From Liopterus haemorrhoidalis (lineage: Eukaryota > Arthropoda > Insecta > Coleoptera > Dytiscidae), in assembly GCA_963971575.1 (NCBI GenBank), contig OZ020611.1, forward strand, positions 57,755,381 through 57,819,380: DNA of 64,000 nt, in the 5' to 3' direction. Below are positions 52,305-63,042 of this stretch, piece after piece. Numbering within the stretch: the first letter of the stretch is position 1; each line of letters opens with the position of its first letter. The translations under genes were made by a program, and so were the position numbers. The notes under the pieces were generated by a model. It worked only from the letters and a program-made list of their open reading frames with translations. It did no database searches and had not been told where the DNA came from.

Positions 52305-53475
52305 TACTTTTCTAAAATTCAAATAAACCACCTTTTACATCGACCGTAAATATTTTAAAATAATTTTGATATAAATGTTCTGAATGAACAAGTTTCAGTT
52401 TAGAAACATTTAAGCACAAAATAACTTTTCAAATGAATAATATAACAAAGCACACCGCTAAATAAGCAAAAAAAAAAAACGAGTAAGCCTTTACTTTATG
52501 GGGATCAAAATAAGATCCCTTCTTTCCACCTTCAAATTACTGCCGGATAATTTAATTGCCAGATAACGGCTTTTAAAACTCACTAACTTAATTAGAAGAT
52601 AATTTATTTGATACTTATTTGTAACGGAACTGATGGATTTTAATTTTTGGTTGTCTTTTTTATACTATTTGGTATAAGGTTCAAGTTATTCATGTTCGGA
52701 AAGTAAATTAAAACTACGTGAAAATGTATTATAACGGGTTCATCACACAAAACACAGAATTTTATAATAAAAATTTGTTAGTTGAAATTTAACTATTTTG
52801 AATGGAAAGGAAAATTTAAGTATTTGCAGTGCTAAATTTTCATACAACATTCTCTAACCCTGTTCACGGGTTAGAAATTTACGGTTTTTACATTCGCGTT
52901 TGTTTTTGTCCTGTATTACGCGAAATTTTTATTATTATTATTGTTATTATTAGTTAAGTTAGGTTAGGTTTAGGTTAGGTTATTATATTATTATTATTGT
53001 CAGTTATGAGCAAAAAAATGTTTTACTAGGGCTATGCACACAAGGGAGAAATTGTAAAGTTATATTCGGTGATAAAACGTTAAATATCCTAACTAGTTTG
53101 AAAACAGTAAAATATTAATGAAGAATCCTCACACAGAGAAAAGGTAGGTACAGTTATTTTCACCAAATGTGGCAGGTGGGAGGACGTACGAGCTGCGCGA
53201 ACTCGCTGATTTGACTGAGCCTGTGGGACAAAGAACGCATTAGAAAATAGAAACATGGTACGTTCAAACTGTGCTTTGCATGAAGTTACCCGTACAACGA
53301 TCAAGCATGAAATGAGCTTCGTCCGATATTATTTACCAAGTCTACTGCGCATCTAATTACGCCAATTGCCAACGTAGATGCAAACTGCTGTACCACTTAT
53401 TGTATCCGTGCATATTTCTTATGTTTGTCATATTATACGTGCGATATACATACCTACGAAACTAAATTTTATGAT
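52305..53475. other. AT-rich stretch with telomere-like motif, no gene
   Basis: GTTAGGTTAGGTTTAGGTTAGG at 52957-52979 contains four TTAGG-like units, next to short (ATT)n runs. A less AT-rich patch at 53160-53400 holds no frame I recognise. Confidence 0.5.
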
Positions 53476-53550
53476 TAGAACTATTCACCGATTTTCCAAA
53501 TTCGCGGGGATTTCGGGAACGTAACCCTTGCGAATGTTAAGGATCGACTG
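53476..53550. mobile_element. pogo/Tigger-like terminus
   Basis: AAATTCGCGGGGATTTCGGG then AACGTAACCCTTGCGAATG and GGATCGACTG, followed by TA (53551-53552). The complement CAGTCGATCC...TTCGCAAGGGTTACGTTCC...CGCGAA resembles Tigger-type ends. No opposite end was recognised. Confidence 0.55.
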
Positions 53551-53559
53551 TACTAAAGT

Positions 53560-54395
53560 TTTTTAATGACAGTTTCTAAGGCTTTTGAGCATTAGGTAAA
53601 GGTTTATATTTGTAAATAAGTAATTATTTGTTTGTAACATTTAAATCAGTAAAAGAAGTTTTAATATATACGTATGAAAACTATTTTTTATTCAAATTCG
53701 GAAATCCGACCATTAAGAAAATAGAAATATATAAACTGCCGCTGCGCTGAGTGAAATTCAGAAGAATCTGACACACAGCCACGCAACCGTTAACTCCGCT
53801 GGTGAAGTAAAATAAGATGATTTTATCTGTGTATCCAAACTGGCTTAAATAACTCAGGCGTACTCCACGTAACCCGTTCTAGGGCGGACACACTCGATAT
53901 ACATACGAACGAAGTTTCTAGTAGTTTTATATCAGCGTCTTTATAATATTCGACATATTTTTAGAGGAAGATGGGCAAATGCCGATGTGTCGGTAATGCC
54001 GGTCACCCGAATAACTCAGAAACTACACTTAATGCGTAAGTGTTTACAGAACTGAGGGAAATAGGATAGATGATAGACATATGCTGCTACATGACAGACA
54101 TATGTCTAGTTAGTTTGAGCTAAGCCGTAGGAAGAAATGTACGTGACTTGTTTTTTCAACGCTTCGATCTAATTTTTGTTTTTTTATTTTTTAAAGATAA
54201 GTACTTATTCTCAATAATTTTCTTTTGGATTCTATACTTACTTCTTCTTTTAATTCTAAACTGTTTATCTACGTCTATATTTTATTTTAGTTATTTCTAT
54301 TTTCTCAGAAATTTTTATTTGTTTCACATTATTACGCTTTAGGGTAATGACAGTCAGATGAAGTTTGATACCTCAAGAAGAAATTGTAGTAACAG
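53560..54395. other. Stretch with no gene recognised
   Basis: 54148-54342 is a T-rich frame without motif; 53720-53920 is more balanced in composition. No RNA gene seen. Confidence 0.4.
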
Positions 54396-54399
54396 AAGA

Positions 54400-54960
54400 T
54401 TAATCTTTCAAAAAGATTACCCAAAATTTGTCAGATGAAAAGCAAATTGACCCTAATTTAAACATGAGCACATCTACTGACGTAGTTTCGTTACCTGGAC
54501 CTTAAAGTCAACGAAAAAAAGGATCAAGGGAGACAAGAAGAAAGACAACAGAGAAACAACTTGCTACTGTACTTACAGAGACGCTATTGAAACAAATTAG
54601 TTGAAAAAGAAAATATAAAAAAAATTCATTTAGAAGACTGATGCTAAAAGCAGACTGTATAACAAAAAAGAATAACAATCAGAAGTCTAGTTTTAATAAA
54701 TGTATGCGTAAACTGAGGTATTTAGAAGATGAGGAACCTGTGAAAAATATATATGATGCAGTGACGATATCGAGATAGATGAAATTAAATGTCTAATATG
54801 TAAAGAATTCGGCAAAAATGACGAATTATGGTATCAATGCCCGATCTATCGATCTGTAGACTTTGGGCCCATGCTGAGTGCTCTGGTAAATAATCTGCAG
54901 AGCGTTATGTTTCTGACATTTGTGCAGTTTAGAGGCAGTTTAAAATCTTAAAAGGTCCTC
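54400..54960 (+). pseudogene. C-terminus of a pogo-like transposase with a PHD-like zinc finger
   Basis: A basic, Lys/Ser-rich stretch (words SQRKKGSRETRRK, TVLTETLLK) is followed by IKCLICKEFGKNDELWYQC and, after a one-base shift, ICRLWAHAECSG, stop, SAERYVSDIC. C-x2-C...W-x2-C-x2-C-x2-WAHAEC-...-YVCDIC is the C4HC3-type finger found at the end of several insect pogo/DDE_1 transposases. Several stops. The catalytic part is not visible upstream. Confidence 0.6.
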
Positions 54961-54964
54961 TCTC

Positions 54965-56100
54965 CAGTTATTATATATTTAGGAACTTCCAAGTTTTCTT
55001 TTGTAGTTTATAAATTGTATTGAAATTGGAGCTCTTAAATATGACCGGAATATCTCACCATATTAACCGTTATTACCCACCTAGGTGCACAATACCGGTC
55101 ATTTACATGATTTAAAAAATATATACATTATTTAATTAGTATAAACTTTTACAATTGATTCTCTATTGAAGTAGTTAAATGCTACTGCTTTAATAAAATA
55201 TGTTGTATGAAAATTGTAATTATTATTGCAGATAAATTAATAAATTATTTATTAGTTAAAGATTCTTCACAAAAATATATTTCCGTCTGATTGAGCAAGG
55301 GATGCAGTGCATCCCTTTCTTCCATAGAAGCCACCCTATTGGAATACAGTTTTGAGATTGACTGCTGTATGTAGTACTAGATATTAGCTGTGCTAATTTA
55401 ATTGATCAATAAAATTCATAAATAGCTTTCTCAGATATTCTATGATGGGTTAGTTTATAAATTCTTATACATACATAAATAAATTCATAAACATTTGTAT
55501 GCAATTATATTGTGATCAACATATCCTTTACAAATGTTTAATTAATATTTTATTAAGTTATATTAACTATATCTCAAGTGTTACTTTGCATAATCTCAAA
55601 ACAAAGCATATGGTGTTGCATGTCTCAAGTTTGTAGTTTGATACATTTGCAGTTGCTGCCACAGAACACACAGAAGGTCTAATATTTGGGCTTTCAATGT
55701 CTTTGAAGTCTGTCTCGATAATTTGTAGTACCAAACAAGACCTTAATCACTGTATTACTGCCCATTTACTTAATTGTCAAGAACCTCTATGGTTCTATGT
55801 GAACTTATTGAATTCTTGTGCATTTCCAATAAAACTTTCTTTTTGTATAATTTTAATAAAATTGGTCTTTTTGTATAAAATTGATTGACATGAGCGTGAA
55901 ACAAAATTGTTCTATTTATGTACAGACATTTCAAATAATGCTTCAAAATACTCATTTTTACACACAAATATTCTGGCACATTGTTAAATTTGGCAAATCC
56001 AATTCAAGCAGATCGAAATAGAATTTAAATTGCTAATTCTTCTTACTTAACACTCAATTTTCTCTTCAAAAACAACGTCTCTCTAGAAACACCATCATCT
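54965..56100. other. AT-rich stretch with one palindrome
   Basis: AAGGGATGCAGTGCATCCCTT (55297-55317) is palindromic apart from its centre. Predicted frames near 55697-55979 lack motifs. Confidence 0.45.
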
Positions 56101-56104
56101 ATAT

Positions 56105-56175
56105 CAGAGGTGGGCAAACTTTTTTTGAAGAGGGCCAGTTTCGAAAATAGAGTTACTAAAAGGGCTGCTCTAAAA
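56105..56175. mobile_element. hAT-like terminus fragment
   Basis: CAGAGGTGGGCAAACTTTTT and AGAGGGCCAGTTTCG match the hAT miniature type seen at 31189 (CAGGGGTGGGCAAA). The right end is not found. Confidence 0.5.
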
Positions 56176-56459
56176 AAAAAAAGAAATAATAATAATAATA
56201 ACACTGCCCAATAAAATAATTTTTTTATCTTGTTGCTGGAAAATTAAGAACTGATTTTGGATATTTTTAATGTGCTGATTCCAAAAATAGCTGACTTTTT
56301 TTCGTAGCAGGTCTAGTTTTTTAGATACAGACTAATTGATTTTAGTGTTTTATCTAAAAACGGTAAACTTCCTCCTTGGACAGCAAAGTGGATATACAAA
56401 ATATCCTTATTTTTTATGTCTTTGGGATAGCAGAGCTAAGGATCAGCACTGGGTTTACA

Positions 56460-57595
56460 GAAATAGGTGATTTCCATTAAGAAATGTCATAATTCAAGAA
56501 AACTTTGTCAACGAATCTTTGGTTGCGAGAGAGAAAATTATATTTCCACCTTTGCATATCAAGTTTGGGCTTATGTAGAAATTTTTGTACACACTCCCGA
56601 ATCAACATATTATTAGATTTAAGTAATCTAGTACGTAAACTATAGACGTATTTTCTAAGTAAAGCCATACAAGTATTAACTTCATTTATAACAAACATTT
56701 CACTTGCACTACAATATTTGTAAAACCCATTGATAACATTAAATGCATTGTCAGTAGTAGAAAACCACTAATTTACGAATACCGGTTTTGGTGGTGTTAG
56801 CCCAAAGAGCAGATGTATACATAGTGCCACAAAATGTGTTGAAGAGGTATTTACGTACAACAGTACTGCATTTAAATAATTTATGGTTTAGCATATTTGC
56901 TTTAACACATACAGTGCGACATTGCCTATCATTGTAAGCTGTATCATTTAAATCATCACAGATGATATGAACAAGATAACATACAGAAGGTACTCTCTTA
57001 ACGCACTGACCATTGTGTGAAATGTCGGGCATTGTATATCTCTAATTCTTGGGTTGAAATACAATAAACTCTGTTTTATTAATATTATAAATTAGGCCAT
57101 GCTCCAGAGCATAAGATTCACACAGTGCCAGCCATTTCTTCAATCCAGCCAAAGATGGTGCAAAGAACACTATGTCATCAGCATAGATGATGTGGTTAAC
57201 AAATGATGAGCCAACCACACAGCCAATTCTTTCCTCGTTCAGCCGTCGACTAAGATCATTCATGCCACCCTGTCGTAATCTTGTGTTTTGTATAAACGCA
57301 CTGGATTTAGCTGTGCCCCAGCGAACTCTTTTTTGTTCTGTTGAGGTTTTCCTCTATCCATCCATTCAAAAGCGCGGCTAAGGTCTAATAAGCACGCGAA
57401 TACGGGCGTCTCTCGAAGTAGGTACGGCATTATAATTGACTTTAATAAATATATCATCATATATGTCCCATGAAATTTTTTAAAACCAAGTTGGTTGTCG
57501 TCACCCTGTATTTTATCCACGAATTTTGTCATGAGAATTTTTTCAAAAACTTCAGACAAGACAGTTGATATTGCGATAGAGCGATAATTCTAGCA
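56460..57595 (-). pseudogene. LINE reverse transcriptase with long C-terminal region
   Basis: Minus strand: NYRSIAISTVLSEVFEKIL, DNQLGFKKFHGTYM, PVFACLLDLSRAFEWMD (motif A with E in place of the usual D), then a gap; GGMNDLSRRLN, SSFVNHIIYADDIVFFAPSL (motif C intact), ALEHGLIYNINKTEFIVFQP, VPSVCYLVHIICDD, KCSTVVRKYLFNTFCGTMYT, ALWANTTKTGIRKL, then in another frame NEVNTCMALLRKYVYSLRTR and MLIRECVQKFLH. This tail (SA-W-NTTK-AIRKL, R----R---S-N-LI) belongs to a family of jockey/CR1-like elements. Motif B is replaced by unrelated sequence and two frameshifts occur. Confidence 0.82.
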
Positions 57596-57599
57596 GTTT

Positions 57600-57767
57600 T
57601 ATTAGATTTTGATCGCATAGTCTGGGCAAAAACTGCAAAAACGAGATTTTGTAACATATTTAATAATTAGACAGATTTTACTCATGCTATTCAATAGATC
57701 AAAATGTGATAAAAATGTATGTTAAGATTATACCATGAGTTCAAAAAAGGTTGATTGTCCAATTACA
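57600..57767. other. Short AT-rich spacer
   Basis: Lies between the LINE 5' truncation point and the palindromic miniature; nothing recognised. Confidence 0.4.
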
Positions 57768-57769
57768 TA

Positions 57770-57913
57770 AGGGTCGGCTATGGAAAAATGAAATAATGTC
57801 TACTGCAAGCTATAGAATTAATTAACTGTCATCACTGTTGTTTTATGGCATAAGTTTATATTGTTATATAAAGATTGCAGTAGACATTATTTCATTTTTC
57901 CCTAGGCAACCCT
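57770..57913. mobile_element. 144-bp palindromic miniature flanked by TA
   Basis: AGGGTCGGCTATGGAAAAAT continuing to GTCTACTGCAA pairs with the inverted right arm (TTGCAGTAGAC ... ACCCT). Arms are about 40 bp, with TA on both sides (57768-57769 and 57914-57915). Tc1/mariner-type MITE; no family partner in the window. Confidence 0.85.

Positions 57914-57947
<34 letters not shown>
57914..57947. repeat. (TAA)n microsatellite
   Basis: Trinucleotide run immediately adjoining the miniature. ACTTTATTTACATTTTT follows, resembling a LINE 3' tail on the minus strand. Confidence 0.9.
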
Positions 57948-57949
<2 letters not shown>

Positions 57950-58022
57950 TTTATTTACATTTTTTTTTTTACAAATATGAGATATATATAAGCTATACAT
58001 AAGTTGATAAAAGTTAAAAAAT

Positions 58023-59050
58023 TGATGTGAAGTGTGAATTTTCACACATTTCTGGGTTTTGCAGGTATTTAGTAACTGAACGATGATTATTTGGGATGCC
58101 AAAACATTTTTTTATGAATTTTAATTCGAATGCCTAATACCATTATTTAAGTTTCTAAATATATGCAGTATTTTTTTTATATAGCAAAGTTCATTAAGAT
58201 TTTGAAAATTGCACTATATTATGGCTTCCATTGGTTGCTTACATCATAAGTCCCGCCCTTTGATTTCGTCAAACAGAATTAAATTATAATTTCAACACTT
58301 TCCACTGGTTATTAAATTTACGCTTTTAAAAATTAAATGCAACATTTACCAAATATAACTAGAATTTTAACAAAATAATTTAATCAAAATAAAAATGCAA
58401 AAAAAAAAACAAAAAATAAAATCAACAGGATTCGAAACCCAAGTTTGCAAGTTACGTTATATTATTAAGCGTACGACAAATCCAACCATGCCACGAGAGC
58501 TACTGATCTGGTATGTTACACAACGTATTAAATAGTTAACATATTTTAGTTAAAAACACAAAAAAATGCGTTATTTTCCGAAAACATAATCTGATCAAAA
58601 ATTCCTGTTGTACTATTCCGGTTCACACCAATGTACATTACTTAGAATTTTTTCAGATTTTTAGTTTAAACCATCTGGGCTACAGGCTGTGGGACAATAA
58701 TTTTTTTGCACAATTTTGGCAAAAATCGCATCAAAATTATTTATTTTGCAAAAATAAAATTTTGATCATTAATCGACGTACTAAGGGCTTTCATTTGATA
58801 TCCTACTCAGAATTTAAAAAAAAATTTTTTTTTTTCGATGAGCACATATTTGTTTTTTATTTTTAGAGGGATATGTTTTTTAGATGTTTCAGTATTTTTC
58901 CTATGTGCGGGTCAAAGAGTTGTATAAGCATGCCAAATTTCAACTCTCTAGGTTTAGCCGTTTGGCTACAATTTTTACCGAACAGACAGACAGACAGACG
59001 ACAAAATGACGGTATAAGGGTTTTTTGGTCATACCTACAAAACCCTAAAA
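58023..59050. repeat. Full copy of the 1.05-kb dispersed repeat R1
   Basis: Matches 16677-17730 end to end: hairpin GTGTGAATTTTCACAC at the left, GGGATGCCAAAAC, a B-box-like GGATTCGAAACC patch near 58427, AGCATGCCAAATTTCAACTC, a (GACA)n tract at 58982-58998 and GGTCATACCTACAAAACCC at the right. The tRNA-like patch differs most between copies. Frames on both strands (58863-59088) are read through noncoding repeat. Confidence 0.88.
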
Positions 59051-59054
59051 AATG

Positions 59055-59940
59055 CAAACAAGAAAATATATATTCTAATACCTACTAAAATTTTTTACAC
59101 ACACATTCTTTATAACTTATAGACAAAATTTATCATTCTGTCCAGCAACACTAAGCTGAAGCTTGTCACAATGCCAGGACAAAATAATAGCAAAATAAAA
59201 CTCAATAAAACTCAATACAATGGAACAAGGTTAATAATTTATTTATTGCAGATCTAAGAGGTTGATGATATTCTTAATAATCTTAACATATGTAATTACT
59301 TATGTAATTACTTTTTGAACCCATGGTATATTATTTATCGATTATGTTGTATTATCTTTTCTAAATTCGTACGTAACCTTTTAGAATTATTTACAAATAC
59401 AATGATTTCTTTGCTTGTACAGTGCTTTATTCTTTGCTGTGTTTGCAAGAAGTAGCACTTCTTACAAATAAAAAAGCGCCATGATCTGAAGCGTCCCTGA
59501 CGCAATGGCATCCCGGGGGTCTGTAATTAACCTATTGGGACGAGCCTGAATTGGCAGGCAGCGTAATTTGTCTACTTCACACACACGCGTTTGCATCCTT
59601 CTAGCTTGTTTAGTTCCGTAATTGTTGTATATAGAATCCTTTGGGACTCTTCAGAAGTTGTTTAAAAAGTACGGCGTATATAATATTTTTTTAAATTTGC
59701 TTTTAATAATTAAATATAATTTGTTTTAATTTACTTTCCTTCAAATTGAAATTAATATGTGATGTTACTTTTCTCTGAAGTTAAATGGAAACAATTTTGC
59801 ATAAAAATTAAAAACTAGATGATAAGCGGTTGACAAGATTTTTTGGAATTTTTTTTTTCCTTGATCCCTTAACGCGCGTTTATTTTTTTCTGAAAAATCG
59901 AGTAAATAAAACATTTTTTTTATTGTTGATAATTAATATA
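59055..59940. other. Stretch with no gene recognised
   Basis: AT-rich, with a less AT-rich patch at 59480-59620 (GCATCCCGGGGGTCTGTAAT). No frame, RNA gene or repeat could be named. Confidence 0.4.
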
Positions 59941-60117
59941 TAAATACCAGGGTTACATTTTATGTTTTTACAAACGACCACTAGATGGCAATATTGAAAT
60001 GTGTCATTACTGTATTCGTAAAATTTGACATTTGTTATTGTAAAATCAGTGGCAAACTACAAATTGACCGAGTAGTTTGTTGGCAGTCAGCGTTAAAAAA
60101 ACAAATTTGTGAAAAAA

Positions 60118-61150
60118 TGGATATTATTCGTGAAGGTTTTTGTTGGATGATTTTTTACGATTTAAGTAAAAGCCTAACTCAATAACAATGTATAGATTCG
60201 CTTCGTTCAACTTTTGTAATGAAGCACCACCAGAAAAAACTGTTTACAATTGGTTTGCAGAATTTCGTCGTGGTCGTGCGTCCATCCATGATGAATCTCT
60301 TGAAGGTCGAACAAAATCGGTTGTGATTCGAAAAAACAGCGATGCTTTGCGCAAAATGATTGAAGAAGATCGGCATGTGACTTACCGTGAGATAGAGGCA
60401 TCCTTTGGCATATCGCAGACTGCAATACATTCGATTTTTCATGAACATTTAGCTGTGAAAAAGATCTGTTCCCGATGCATCCGCATAATTTGACCGAAGC
60501 TCAAAAAAAAGGTTCGTGTTGATTGGTGTAAGGGAATGCTAAAAAAATCAACCTAGGCACTGTAAAATCCGTATATAACATCGTTACAGGTGACGAAACT
60601 TGGATTTATTCATATGAACCGGAAACTTAGTAACAATCTACTGTTTGGGTCATCCAAGATGAACCGAAACCCATAAAAGTTGTTCGTTCACGAAGTACTT
60701 TCAAGAAAATGATCGCTTGTTTCTTCGGTTGTACTGGACATGCCGCAATCACTCTAGAGTTTAGAGCGGAGCATCAATTGCTCCGTGAGCGTTTTCTAGT
60801 GCTCCGCGATCTACTGGTGTTGCTATATATATTGCAATGATAGTGCTCCGCGACGAATTCTACTCGTGAAAAGTGCTCCGCGGCTCAAAAAGTTTGGGAA
60901 ACTCTGCTTTAGAGGATCGGAAAACAGTTAAGGCTGAATGGAATACAATAATTTCTTGCCAGAAGTCATTGACAAAATCAGGAAAAACAACTAAAAACGT
61001 CACATCATTCTTCATCATGACAATGCAAGCTCCCACACAGCACGTCAAACGCTTATTTGAAGGAGAAAAACATCTATCTAATGTCTTATTGCCCGTATTT
61101 ACGTGATTTATCCCCTAACGACTTTTTTTGGTTCCCCAATGTTAAACACA
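60118..61150 (+). pseudogene. Mariner M1 transposase, first copy
   Basis: Begins ATGGATATTATTCGTGAAGG (start ATG at 60118). Words: GLTQ, stop, CIDSLRSTF, VYNWFAEFRRGRASIHDESL, MIEEDRHVTYREIEASFGIS, AVKKICSR, TGDETWIYSYEPET (first D), stop, STVWVIQDEPKP, KMIACFFGCTGHA, then the hAT miniature, then LEDRKTVKAEWNTI, LHHDNASSH-like frames (second D present in ILHHDNASSHT across a shift), LSPNDFFWFPN (third D) and the duplication junction. At least six frameshifts or stops. Confidence 0.8.
60760..60906. mobile_element. hAT miniature inside mariner copy 1
   Basis: The right end TTTGGGAAACTCTG abuts CTTTAGAG (60907-60914); the left flank is CTCTAGAG (60752-60759). GTGCTCCGCGATCTACTGG and GTGCTCCGCGACGAATTC are shared with the copy at 61668. 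The left terminus is rearranged. Confidence 0.82.
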
Positions 61151-61667
61151 AAATGCGTGGATATAATTTTGTCGTGATCGTGCGTCCGTCAGTGATAAAT
61201 CTCGTGAAGGTCGACCAAAATCGATTGTGATTTAAAAAAACATCGATGCTGTGCGCAAACTGATTGAAAAAGATCGGCATGTGACTTACCGTGAGATAGA
61301 GGTATCCTTTGGCATATCGCAGACTGCAATACATTCGATTTTGCATGAACATATAGCTGTGAAAAAGATCTGTTCCCAATGAATTCCGCATAATTTGACC
61401 GAAGCTCAATAAAAGGCTCGTGTTGATTGGTGTAAGGGAATGCTGAAAAAATTCAACCTAGGCACTGCAAAATCCGTATACAATATCGTTACAGGTGACG
61501 AAACTTGGATTTATTCATACGAACCGGAAACTAAGTAACAATCTACTGCTTGGGTCTTCCAAGCTAAACCAACACCCATATAAATTGTTCGTTCACGAAG
61601 GACTTCCAAGAAAATGATCGCTTGTTTCTTCGGTTGTACTAGACATGTCGCAACCATTACTTTAGAG

Positions 61668-61813
61668 CAGAGTTTCCCATACTGTGCTCCGCGAGCGTCT
61701 ACTAGTGCTCCGCGATCTACTGGTGTTGCTATATATATGTCAACGATAATACTCCGCGACGAATTCAACTCGTGAAAAGTGCTCAACGGCTTAATGAGTT
61801 TGGGAAACTCTTG
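61668..61813. mobile_element. hAT miniature inside mariner copy 2, perfect 8-bp duplication
   Basis: Ends CAGAGTTTCCCATA and TTTGGGAAACTCTTG are inverted repeats; CTTTAGAG lies on both sides (61660-61667 and 61814-61821). 146 bp, noncoding, same family and same mariner target position as 60760-60906. Confidence 0.93.
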
Positions 61814-61859
61814 CTTTAGAGGATGGGAAAACAGTTAATGCTGAATGGAATACAACAAT

Positions 61860-62062
61860 AATAATAGTAAATAAAGCTTTATTGAAATTCTTTGTATGTC
61901 TACAATAAAAGAGAAAAACACATAAGTACAGTACAGAGTTCCGTGTAACCTCACAAAATTCGGTTTTGTGAAGTTAACTCTATTAACAAATAGAAATTTT
62001 AATTTAGAGTTTGACTATTATGACTTAAAGGTAAAAATTTTAAAAAAACCTTAACATTAAGC
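61860..62062 (-). mobile_element. 5'-truncated LINE tail with 11-bp target duplication
   Basis: AATACAACAAT occurs exactly on both sides (61849-61859 and 62063-62073), splitting the mariner frame. The insert is 203 bp and on the minus strand ends TTTCAATAAAGCTTTATTTA followed by (ATT)-like bases, as a LINE 3' UTR with a short repeat tail. No coding sequence is left. Confidence 0.8.
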
Positions 62063-62499
62063 AATACAACAATGTTTGCGAGTCATCGACAAAATCAGGA
62101 AAAACAACCAATAACGTAGCATCATTCTTCATCATAACAAAGCAAGTCCCACACAGCACGTCAAACAATTGATTATTTGAAGGAGAAAAACATCGAATTA
62201 ATATCTCATTGCCCCTTAATCACCTGATTTATCCCCTAACGACTTTTTTTTGTTCCCCAATGTCGAACAAAAAATGCGTGGACATCACCCCAAGAAGCTG
62301 TTGAAGCCTTCGAAAACCATGTTTTTGAGATACCAACTTCAGAGTGGAAAAAAATGTTTCGAGAATTGGTTTGAATGCATGCGAATCTATATAAATCTTA
62401 AAGGCGAATATTTTGAAAATTAATAAAACAGTTTGTTCTAAAAGGAAATTTTTTCTTCCTTAGTTTTTGTAAAAACTTAAAAGGTAGCCCTCGTATTTT

Positions 62500-62752
62500 A
62501 TTTTATTTAGTTAGTGATATATCGTAAAAAAAAGTTTATAACTCTCATATTTGACGTTGCAAATTTTATGGCCTGTTTAGTTCCATTTAGTTTTCTTCGC
62601 TGGTTAAAAATAAACTTAATTCAACACAATTAGTTTGAAAATAAACGTTTTGTATATTATTTTCAGAGTAAATACTTGGCTCAAAATTAAAAACATAATA
62701 ATTAAGCACAAGAATTGCTATGTGTGAAAACAATTTTGTTAATTATACCAGT
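62500..62752. other. AT-rich spacer
   Basis: Between the mariner and the hAT miniature; nothing recognised. Confidence 0.4.
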
Positions 62753-62760
62753 CTGTTATA

Positions 62761-63034
62761 CAGGGCCGCCCCTAACATTTGCGGGGCCTGGGGCAAAACT
62801 TGAGTTGCGGGGCCCCATCTATATATATATATATTGAATAACGATATTTTCTTTAATATTATTAACTATTAACAAAGCACACATATTTATATTCAATAAA
62901 AATATAATTTTTTTCCAACTATTTACAAAACTTGGAATAATATTTTTAATGTATTTTATTATTTTATTACTTGAAGGTCGAAGCGCGCGGCTTGGGGCAG
63001 GTGCCCCACTTGCCAGAGCCTAGGGCCCGTCCTG
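62761..63034. mobile_element. hAT miniature with perfect 8-bp target duplication
   Basis: CAGGGCCGCCCCTAAC at the left and GCCTAGGGCCCGTCCTG at the right are inverted hAT ends. CTGTTATA is present on both sides (62753-62760 and 63035-63042). 274 bp; the core is AT-rich, with GC-rich shoulders (GGGGCCTGGGGC, GGGGCAGGTGCCCC). Probably the youngest datable insertion here, given the perfect duplication. Confidence 0.95.
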
Positions 63035-63042
63035 CTGTTATA

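Larger units (their letters stand above)
61154..62405 (+). pseudogene. Mariner M1 transposase, second (duplicated) copy
   Basis: Starts within the linker (FCRDRASVSDKSREGRPK in broken frames), then LIEKDRHVTYREIEVSFGIS, AVKKICSQ, TGDETWIYSYEPETK (first D), KMIACFFGCTRH, the hAT miniature, LEDGKTVNAEWNTT, the LINE insertion, then DKIRKNNQ, TARQTIDYLKEKNIELIS, LSPNDFF (third D) and TSEWKKMFRELV. It shares the miniature insertion with the first copy but has its own point changes. Not functional. Confidence 0.8.
59947..62493 (+). mobile_element. Mariner (family M1) with tandem internal duplication and nested inserts
   Basis: The left end CCAGGGTTACATTTTATG follows TA (59945-59946); the right end AAAAGGTAGCCCTCG precedes TA (62494-62495). 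Inside, a segment of about 0.9 kb (from the linker region to just past the third catalytic region) occurs twice, with the junction near 61152. Both copies contain a hAT miniature at the same site, and the second also holds a LINE tail insertion. Length 2547 bp against about 1.28 kb for one copy. Confidence 0.85.
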
